A stretch of DNA of 64,000 nucleotides from Sphingomonas sp. MA1305 (GTDB lineage Bacteria > Pseudomonadota > Alphaproteobacteria > Sphingomonadales > Sphingomonadaceae): contig NZ_RCVT01000001.1 of the NCBI RefSeq assembly GCF_016107325.1, positions 992,001-1,056,000 on the forward strand, written 5' to 3'. Both the position numbers and the translations under genes were made by a program. Shown here in pieces: positions 58,459 through 64,000 of this stretch. The notes beneath the pieces were generated by a model. That model saw nothing but the letters and a program-made list of their open reading frames with translations, searched no databases and was not told the DNA's origin. Position 1 is the first letter of the stretch. The number at the start of each line of letters is the position of its first letter.

Positions 58459-60018
58459 ATGGCGAGCGCGGCGGCCGCTTCCGGCGCTGGCAGCCAGCCG
58501 GCGGGCGGAGCACAGAAGGCGGACCTCGGCGCCTGGCTGGCGGTCGCCGCCGGAACGCTCGGCGCGCTGATGGCGACGCTCGACATCTCGATCGTCAATT
58601 CGGCCTTGCCGACGATCCAGGGCGAGATCGGCGCGAGCGGCACGGAAGGCACCTGGGTCGCCACCGCCTATCTCGTCGCCGAGATCGTCATCATCCCGAT
58701 GGCGGCCTGGCTCGAGCGGCTGCTCGGCCTGCGCACCTTCCTGCTGATCGCGGCGGGTCTGTTTACCGGCTTTTCGGTGATCTGCGGCACCGCCACCACG
58801 CTGACCGCGATGATCATCGGTCGCGTTGGTCAAGGCTTCACCGGCGGGGCGATGATCCCGACCGCGCAGACGATCATCGCGACGCGGCTGCCGCGCAGCC
58901 AGCAGCCGATCGGCATCGCCGCCTTTGGCGTCACCGCGATCATGGGCCCGGTGATCGGTCCGCTGATCGGCGGCTGGCTGACCGAGAATATCAGCTGGCA
59001 CTACAGCTTCTTCATCAACCTGCCGATCTGCGCGCTGCTAGTCGCGCTGTTGCTGGTCGGTTTGCCACACCAGAAGAGCCGGCTCAACCTGCTCGGTGAG
59101 GCGGACTGGATGGGTATCGCCGGCCTCGCCCTCGGTCTCGGCGGGCTGACCGTGCTGCTCGAGGAAGGGCAGCGCGAGCAGTGGTTCTCGTCCGGACTGA
59201 TCCGGCTGATGGCACTGGTCTCGTTCGTCGGCTTCGCCCTGCTCTTCGCCGGCCAAGTCACCGCCAAGCGGCCGGTCATCAAGCTCAAGCTGCTGCTCGA
59301 CCGTCAGTTCGGCGCGGTCGCGCTGATGGGCGTGGTACTCGGCATCGTGCTCTACGGCACCTCCTACGCCATTCCCCAGTTCCTCGCATCGATCGCCGAC
59401 TATAATGCGTTGCAATCGGGTAAGGTCGTGCTGCTCTCGGGCATCCCCAGCCTGTTCATGATGGCGATCGTGCCGATCCTGCTCAAGCGGATCGACATTC
59501 GCATCGCGGTCGCCACCGGCCTCGTCATCATGGGGGGCGCCGCGCTGATGGACGCCCATCTGACGATCACGTCGGACGGCAGCGACTTCACCGCGTCGCA
59601 GCTGCTGCGCGGGGTTGGGCAGATTCTGGGCATGTTGTTCCTCAGCCAGGCGGTGGTGCGCGCGGTACCGCCGCAGGATGCGGGCGATGCCTCCGGCCTG
59701 TTCAACGCCGTCCGCAATCTCGGCGGCAGCCTCGCGCTCGCCGGCATATCGATCCTGCAGGACACGCGGCTGTGGTTCCATTCCCGCCGGATCGAGGAAA
59801 CGCTGAGCGCCAACAGCGTGGCCGTGCAGGACTATCTTCGCGGCTTGGGAGGTTCGGCCGGCATCCCGCTGATCGAGCGGCAGATTCAGGGGCAGGCGCT
59901 GGTCATGACCTATAACGACATCTTCTGGATCATGGGGGTCGGCACCTTCGTGGTGCTGCCCCTGGTCCTGTTCCTCCGCCCCTTGCCGAAGGACGCCGCA
60001 CCCGCGGCGATGCACTGA
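58459..60018 (+). CDS. EmrB-type MFS (DHA2) multidrug exporter
   Basis: Inner-membrane proton-driven exporter of 519 residues with 14 predicted helices. The motif ATLDISIVNSALPTIQG in the first helix, IGRVGQGFTGGAMIPTAQ and the GPLIGGWLTENISWHYSFFINLP stretch are typical of DHA2/EmrB. It forms a pump with the EmrA-type adaptor upstream and the outer-membrane factor downstream, whose ATG overlaps this stop by one base (TGATG). The substrates are unknown. Confidence 0.94.
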   Translation: MASAAAASGAGSQPAGGAQKADLGAWLAVAAGTLGALMATLDISIVNSALPTIQGEIGASGTEGTWVATAYLVAEIVIIPMAAWLERLLGLRTFLLIAAGLFTGFSVICGTATTLTAMIIGRVGQGFTGGAMIPTAQTIIATRLPRSQQPIGIAAFGVTAIMGPVIGPLIGGWLTENISWHYSFFINLPICALLVALLLVGLPHQKSRLNLLGEADWMGIAGLALGLGGLTVLLEEGQREQWFSSGLIRLMALVSFVGFALLFAGQVTAKRPVIKLKLLLDRQFGAVALMGVVLGIVLYGTSYAIPQFLASIADYNALQSGKVVLLSGIPSLFMMAIVPILLKRIDIRIAVATGLVIMGGAALMDAHLTITSDGSDFTASQLLRGVGQILGMLFLSQAVVRAVPPQDAGDASGLFNAVRNLGGSLALAGISILQDTRLWFHSRRIEETLSANSVAVQDYLRGLGGSAGIPLIERQIQGQALVMTYNDIFWIMGVGTFVVLPLVLFLRPLPKDAAPAAMH

Positions 60019-61493
60019 TGAGACAGACGTTTGCGCTGCTGCCGCTGATCCTGGCCGCCGGTTGTACGGTTGGGCCCGATTACAAGGGGCCGCCCGCGGT
60101 CGCGTCCGACGCGGCGGCGCGCGGCACCTTCGTCCGGGCGAGCGATCCGGCGATCCGCCGTGCGCCCGGCGTTGCGCGCTGGTGGGAGACGCTGGGCGAT
60201 CTGACTCTAACCGCGCTGGTCGACGATGCCCTGGCGCACAGCCCAACGATCGACGCCGCCGAGGCGCGCATCCGCGCGGCACAGGCGCAGCTGCGCGCGC
60301 AGCGGACCGCCGCCTTGCCCAACGTCAGCGCCAGCGCGACCTATCTGCATGCTCAGCTTCCCGGCACCGGTATCGGCGGGAGCACCAGCCAGTCCGGCGG
60401 TAGCGGGCAGGGCGGTGGCAGCAGCGGAGGCGACTCGCTGTCGACGCTCGACTTCTTCAATCTCGGCGGCACCGCGTCGTGGGAGCCGGACCTGTTCGGC
60501 GGCACGCGCCGCGGCGTCGAGCAGGTGCGCGCCGCCGTCGGCCAGCGTTATGCCGATCTCGCCGACGCGCAGGTCAGCCTGTCGGCGCAGGTCGCTCAGG
60601 CCTATGTCGGGTTGCGCGACGTGCAGGAGCGGGCGCGCCTCAATGCCCGCTCGACCGCGCTGCAGCGGCAGGCGCTGGCCCTGACCCGCCAGCGCTTCGC
60701 CGCCGGCACCGCCTCGCAATTGCAGGTCGACCGGCTCGAACAGCAATTGCAGAGCACCGACGCGCAAAACATTCCGCTCGCCGCCCAGATCGACGAATAT
60801 CGCGATCAGCTGGCGGTGCTGACCGGCAGGACGCCCGGCGCGCTCGATGCGGCCCTGGCGGTACCGGCGCCGGTTCCGATGCCGCCGCGCGAGGTCCCGA
60901 TCGGCGATCCCGCCGCGCTGATCGCGCACCGGCCCGACGTCCGCGCCGCCGAGCGTGCATTGGCGGCGAGCAATGCGCAGATCGGCGTCAACACCGCCAA
61001 GCTGTTCCCATCGCTCAAATTCATGGGTCTGTTCGGGCTCGGTGGCACCAGCATCGGCGATGTCGTCGACCCGGGCAATTTCACCGCGCTGCTGACGCCG
61101 ATGCTGAGCTGGTCGATCCTCGACTTCGGCCGCGCCCGGGCGAATGTCCGCCAGTCGGAGGCGCAACGCGACGCCGCCGAGGCCCAATATCGCCAGACCG
61201 TGCTGGAGGCGCTGCAGGATGCCGAGACGTCGCTGTCGCGCTTCGGCAATGTCCGCCAGCAGCTGGGTCAGCTGGTCCAGGCGGAGAGCACCGCGACCCG
61301 GGCAGCCCGGCTCAACGATCAGCGCGTCCAGGCGGGCACCAGCACGGTGATCGACCAGCTTGATATCGAGCGCCAGCGGCTGTCCGCGGCGATCGGCGTC
61401 GCGCAGGGCAAGGCGCAGCTGACCAACAGCTATATTGCCGTGCAGAAGGCGCTCGGGCTGGGGTGGAGCGAGCCTGCCAAGGTTGCGCAGTGA
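60018..61493 (+). CDS. NodT/OprM-type outer-membrane efflux lipoprotein
   Basis: Outer-membrane channel of a tripartite pump, 491 residues. A lipoprotein signal ends at LAAGC with Cys16. The mature start CTVGPDYKGP is typical of NodT/OprM proteins. Two outer-membrane efflux repeats follow, with FGGTRRGVEQVRAAV in the first and RPDVRAAERALAASNAQIGV in the second. A Gly/Ser-rich insert at about residues 115-140 is a small oddity. Having its own channel suggests a self-contained pump with the EmrAB-type genes. Confidence 0.94.
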   Translation: MRQTFALLPLILAAGCTVGPDYKGPPAVASDAAARGTFVRASDPAIRRAPGVARWWETLGDLTLTALVDDALAHSPTIDAAEARIRAAQAQLRAQRTAALPNVSASATYLHAQLPGTGIGGSTSQSGGSGQGGGSSGGDSLSTLDFFNLGGTASWEPDLFGGTRRGVEQVRAAVGQRYADLADAQVSLSAQVAQAYVGLRDVQERARLNARSTALQRQALALTRQRFAAGTASQLQVDRLEQQLQSTDAQNIPLAAQIDEYRDQLAVLTGRTPGALDAALAVPAPVPMPPREVPIGDPAALIAHRPDVRAAERALAASNAQIGVNTAKLFPSLKFMGLFGLGGTSIGDVVDPGNFTALLTPMLSWSILDFGRARANVRQSEAQRDAAEAQYRQTVLEALQDAETSLSRFGNVRQQLGQLVQAESTATRAARLNDQRVQAGTSTVIDQLDIERQRLSAAIGVAQGKAQLTNSYIAVQKALGLGWSEPAKVAQ

Positions 61494-61618
61494 TCCCGCT
61501 CGGTATGCGGTATCAAGCGTCCGGGTGCTCGGTCTGATCTCGCTGCCGCATCCAGCACGTAGCGACGCAGCGTCCGGCATCAGCCCTGGGCGTAACGCTG
61601 CGCAGGACGCGTTACTGG

Positions 61619-61644
61619 AACGGTCATTCAAGAGACAGACCGTT
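61619..61644. promoter_or_regulatory. Inverted repeat downstream of the efflux operon
   Basis: AACGGTC (61619-61625) and GACCGTT (61638-61644), 12-nt loop. It lies between the efflux operon and the small lipoprotein-like ORF. It may be an attenuator or operator of the latter, or a weak terminator of the former. Confidence 0.3.
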
Positions 61645-61742
61645 TCTCACTTGCGACAAGCCGAATGGCCACCATCTATTCACCAAGCGGAAACCTTTTC
61701 GCCGGGCGCGCATTCAGTGCGTGATCGAAACGGAAATATGTC

Positions 61743-61820
61743 ATGAAACAGATCGTGCCGCTCGTTCTTGCCCTTATTCCTCTGGCCGCGGTGGTCAGCG
61801 CCTGCGTTTCCTGCCCATAA
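61743..61820 (+). CDS. Tiny lipoprotein-like peptide
   Basis: A 25-codon ORF, MKQIVPLVLALIPLAAVVSA followed by CVSCP. It has a basic N-terminus, a hydrophobic core and a lipobox VSAC, so cleavage would leave a 5-residue lipopeptide (CVSCP). A GGAAA element precedes the ATG. It resembles entericidin-like small lipoproteins in design, but is much shorter. It ends about 70 bp before a strong bidirectional terminator. The coding call rests on the signal-like structure alone. Confidence 0.5.
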   Translation: MKQIVPLVLALIPLAAVVSACVSCP

Positions 61821-61888
61821 GCGGGTAAGCTATCGGCCGCCGCTGCAGCCGGGATGATGGGACCGTTTGAACAGAGTGCAATGGAGAC

Positions 61889-61929
61889 AAAAGGGCCGCC
61901 CGATCCATGACAGATCGGACGGCCCTTTT
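61889..61929. terminator. Bidirectional intrinsic terminator
   Basis: 17-nt arms 61889-61905 and 61913-61929 pair almost perfectly (one mismatch), with a 7-nt loop, and have A-run and T-run ends (AAAA...TTTT). It lies between the plus-strand small ORF and the minus-strand rplI and can end transcription in both directions. Confidence 0.88.
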
Positions 61930-61958
61930 GCGTGCGGCGGATGCCGGCGCGTGAGCGA

Positions 61959-62549
61959 TCAGCCCTGCGCCTGCTCCTCCGGCTGAACCTCGGCGGTCGC
62001 GCCCGGCTCGGCATTGGGATCGTAATCCTCGGTGAAGCCGGCCTCGTCGCGCTCGAACATCTGCGCCATGACGTCGACGCCCTGCGCCTGCATCTCGGCC
62101 TCTTCCGGCGAACGGGCGACGTTGACCTTGACGGTCACCGCCACCTCGGGGTGCAGCGCGACGCGCACGTCGTACACGCCGATCGCCTTGATCGGCTTGT
62201 CGAGCACGACCTGGCTCTTGGTCACCTTGTGGCCGGCCGCTTCCAGCGCCTCGACCAGATCGCGCACCGCGACCGAGCCGTACAGCTGGCCGGTGTTCGA
62301 CGCCTGACGGATCAGAGTGACCTGCGCGTCCTTGAACGAGCCGGCTTCCTTCTCCGCGTCCGAACGGCGCGACGCATTGTCGGCCTCGATGCGAGCGCGG
62401 TTCGCCTCGAACACCTTGCGGTTGGCTTCGTTGGCGCGCAGCGCCTTCTTGTTGGGCAGCAGGTAGTTGCGGGCGAAGCCGTCCTTCACCTTGACCACGT
62501 CGCCGATGGCGCCGAGCTTCTCGACGCGCTCCAGCAGAATAACGTCCAT
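61959..62549 (-). CDS. rplI: 50S ribosomal protein L9
   Basis: Large-subunit protein L9, 196 residues. The N-terminal domain MDVILLERVEKLGAIGDVVKVKDGFARNYLLP is intact and includes the conserved glycine-rich loop. The connecting helix and C-terminal domain follow. The final 40 or so residues form an acidic Glu/Gln/Ala tail, making it longer than the usual 150-residue form, as often seen in Alphaproteobacteria. It is the last gene of rpsF-rpsR-rplI and is followed by a strong terminator. Confidence 0.97.
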   Translation of the reverse strand: MDVILLERVEKLGAIGDVVKVKDGFARNYLLPNKKALRANEANRKVFEANRARIEADNASRRSDAEKEAGSFKDAQVTLIRQASNTGQLYGSVAVRDLVEALEAAGHKVTKSQVVLDKPIKAIGVYDVRVALHPEVAVTVKVNVARSPEEAEMQAQGVDVMAQMFERDEAGFTEDYDPNAEPGATAEVQPEEQAQG

Positions 62550-62561
62550 AGGGGTCGCTCC

Positions 62562-62786
62562 TTACTTCACGACGTAGGGCAGCAGGCCCAGGTGACGGGC
62601 GCGCTTGATCGCCTGGGCGAGCTCGCGCTGCTTCTTGGCGCTCACCGAGGTGATGCGCGACGGGACGATCTTGCCACGCTCGGACACGAAGCCCTGCAGC
62701 AGGCGGACGTCCTTATAGTCGATCCGCGGCGCATCCTTGGCGCTGAACGGGCACGACTTGCGGCGGCGGAAAAACGGGCGAGCCAT
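62562..62786 (-). CDS. rpsR: 30S ribosomal protein S18
   Basis: Small-subunit protein S18, 74 residues, basic. The conserved [28 protein letters not shown] matches the family, and S18 binds S6 in the platform. Its ATG overlaps the rpsF stop by one base (TAATG). It lies 12 bp upstream of rplI. Confidence 0.97.
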   Translation of the reverse strand: MARPFFRRRKSCPFSAKDAPRIDYKDVRLLQGFVSERGKIVPSRITSVSAKKQRELAQAIKRARHLGLLPYVVK

Positions 62787-63220
62787 TATGCGGCCTCCTC
62801 TTCACGGTCACGACGGGGGCCACGGTCGCCGCGCGGCGCGCCGTCACGGCCACTCTCGCGACCACCTTCACGGTCGCTGCGACGCTCGCGGTCGCGCTCC
62901 TGCTTGCGCATCATCACGGTCGGGCCCTGCTCATGTTCGTCAACCTTGACGGTCATGTAGCGGATCACGTCCTCGTTGATCTGCGTCTGGCGCTCCAGCT
63001 CGGCAACGACCGAACCCGGTGCGTCGATCTCGAGCATGACGTAATGCGCCTTGCGATTCTTCGCGATCCGATAGGCGAGGCTGCGCAGGCCCCAGGTCTC
63101 GGTCTTGACGACCTTGCCGCCATTGTCTTCGATGATCTTGGTGGCGTTTTCCGCCAGCGCGTCCACCTGCGCCTGTGCCAGATCCTGGCGCGCAAGGAAC
63201 GTGTGCTCGTACAGAGCCAT
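62786..63220 (-). CDS. rpsF: 30S ribosomal protein S6
   Basis: Small-subunit protein S6, 144 residues. The conserved core is [16 protein letters not shown], then [18 protein letters not shown] charged tail rich in Arg, Asp, Glu and Gly fills the last 40 residues, longer than in E. coli. I chose the ATG at 63220 over in-frame starts up to 63361. Two strong hairpins lie in the 150-bp leader (63291-63354). Confidence 0.96.
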   Translation of the reverse strand: MALYEHTFLARQDLAQAQVDALAENATKIIEDNGGKVVKTETWGLRSLAYRIAKNRKAHYVMLEIDAPGSVVAELERQTQINEDVIRYMTVKVDEHEQGPTVMMRKQERDRERRSDREGGRESGRDGAPRGDRGPRRDREEEAA

Positions 63221-63290
63221 GCCTTGTCCTTCGTTGGCCGATCGCTGACACCGCCCCATGCGATGCCCCTCCGGCTGTCGTCCATGCAAT

Positions 63291-63319
63291 CGGGGCGGCA
63301 GGCAACGCCCACCGCCCCG
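63291..63319 (-). promoter_or_regulatory. Hairpin in the rpsF leader
   Basis: Arms CGGGGCGG (63291-63298) and CCGCCCCG (63312-63319), 8-bp stem, about 70 bp before the rpsF start. It could be part of an S6:S18-responsive leader, a terminator, or simply chance in GC-rich DNA. Confidence 0.35.
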
Positions 63320-63324
63320 TTCCA

Positions 63325-63354
63325 TCCGGCCGCCCTTAGCCTCGGACGGCCGGA
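63325..63354 (-). terminator. Hairpin after the rcnB-like gene
   Basis: Arms TCCGGCCG (63325-63332) and CGGCCGGA (63347-63354), 8-bp stem with a 14-nt loop, 17 bp beyond the rcnB-like stop. No T-tract follows, so it is a tentative terminator; alternatively it belongs to the rpsF leader. Confidence 0.4.
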
Positions 63355-63371
63355 AAGGCAAGCCTCACGTC

Positions 63372-63703
63372 TTAGCGGAAGAGGCCGGGCCGCACCTCGA
63401 CGATCGTCCCGTTCGGACGGACCAGGATCGCGTCGCGGCCCGACCGCGCCCAGTAGAAGCCGCGCTGCGGCGCGCGCAGCCGATAGGTGCGATATTCGTT
63501 GATCGGCGATAGTTCGGCGCATAGCGGCGGTCGAACCGCTGGCCGGCGCGCCAAGTGCGCGTGGTCACGACGGTGGTGCCGTTCGGGCGCTCACGGACGG
63601 TGGTCACCTCGCGGCGCTGCTGCGGCGCGGCCTCCGCGGCGGTGGCGGCGAGCGGGCCGGCGATCAGCGTGGCGGCGATGGCGGAGAGGATGATCTTCTT
63701 CAT
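63372..63703 (-). pseudogene. RcnB-family periplasmic protein, frameshifted
   Basis: Starts as an exported protein: signal peptide ending near residue 22, then APQQRREVTTVRERPNG and RTWRAGQRFDRRYAPNYR. At about 63500-63515 the frame breaks. The continuing reading frame gives INEYRTYRLRAPQRGFYWARSG, DAILVRPNGTIVEVRPGLFR, the typical RcnB C-terminus. A one-base deletion or two-base insertion would restore a single 110-residue protein. RcnB-like proteins are small periplasmic proteins, some linked to nickel/cobalt homeostasis. It may be a true pseudogene, a recent mutation or a sequencing error. Confidence 0.75.
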
Positions 63704-63899
63704 GATGTCGTACTCCCATTACGAACTGGCGCCGTCATCCGGCGTCGAGTGACAAGATGGAGTCCGGTTGTCGCAGACCTCTCCCGTCCGACCCCGAAAA
63801 CGGTCGCATGGTGTCGCAACTCCAGAAGGTTCGTTCAGGTTGCACGAGGACCGCAGCGGCCCTAGGGGCGCCTGCCATAACTCGAACAGGAGCGGCATC

Positions 63900-64000
63900 A
63901 TGCGGGCGTTCATCTTTCCCGGCCAGGGTAGCCAGGCGGTCGGCATGGGCAAGGCGCTGGCCGATGCCAGCCCGGTCGCACGCGAGGTATTTGGCGAAGT
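63900..64000 (+). CDS. fabD: Malonyl-CoA:ACP transacylase, 3' part beyond the window
   Basis: First 33 codons of FabD, which loads malonyl groups onto acyl carrier protein for fatty-acid synthesis. The start MRAFIFPGQGSQAVGMGKAL matches the conserved N-terminus with the oxyanion-hole motif GQGSQ. AGGAG precedes the ATG. The divergent direction from rpsF is typical of alphaproteobacterial fabD-rpsF neighbourhoods. Confidence 0.93.
   Translation, partial: MRAFIFPGQGSQAVGMGKALADASPVAREVFGE

Noticed and set aside
61620..61643. GGAAC followed by GTTT as an EcfG stress promoter before the small lipoprotein ORF
   Set aside because: The spacing is about 20 bp, too long for the 16-17 bp EcfG consensus.

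Overview
This is a high-GC chromosomal window (mid-60s % by eye) from an alphaproteobacterium, most likely a Sphingomonas-like member of the Sphingomonadales. The evidence is the combination of families: UrcA, DUF6628, DUF6481, a PEPxxWA-CTERM protein, a TonB-dependent siderophore receptor, RcnB, and the alphaproteobacterial trpF-trpB-trpA-accD-folC order. It reads as core chromosome with small accessory insertions. I see no phage, integrase, insertion sequence, CRISPR array or rRNA operon.

Layout. 1-8.8 kb is a fatty-acid catabolism locus: FadL-type porin (cut by the window edge), a DUF2147 protein, acyl-CoA dehydrogenase, FadB/FadJ-like fused enzyme and thiolase on the minus strand, with a divergent acyl-CoA ligase and MerR regulator. 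8.9-15.6 kb holds cstA with its ybdD partner, the UV-damage endonuclease uvsE, acs flanked by REP-like palindromes, and an alpha/beta hydrolase. 15.7-29.2 kb is accessory: a DUF885 lipoprotein, a TonB receptor, an MFS exporter, an S9 peptidase, small conserved unknowns, a PEP-CTERM protein, a UvrD/PcrA helicase and a UrcA protein. 29.7-35.2 kb holds two MFS transporters (MHS type and AmpG type), rsmD-rluB, a stand-alone receiver protein and a DUF6628 gene.

35.3-42 kb is one long minus-strand operon: lapA, pyrF, a GFA-family gene, a VOC-family gene, trpF, trpB, trpA, accD, folC. Most junctions are 4-bp start/stop overlaps. 42-46.8 kb has a VanZ / EEP-hydrolase / patatin cluster, tRNA-Thr(UGU), a DUF6481 / spermidine-synthase-like pair and tRNA-Lys(CUU). 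46.9-52.6 kb is the rod-shape operon mreB-mreC-mreD-mrdA-rodA, divergent from mutL. 54.6-61.8 kb carries a small ORF with a strong ribosome-binding site, an orphan histidine kinase, and a TetR-controlled EmrAB/NodT-type efflux operon followed by a tiny lipoprotein-like ORF. 62-63.2 kb is rpsF-rpsR-rplI. A frameshifted rcnB-like gene and the start of fabD close the window.

The most useful second looks are the frameshifted rcnB-like gene, two or three unannotated small ORFs (61743, 54735 minus, 8912), the GFA/VOC insertion in the trp/pyr operon, the REP pair beside acs, and candidate MerR and TetR operator regions. No single clear-cut new multi-gene system is evident. The VanZ-EEP-patatin cluster is the nearest candidate.
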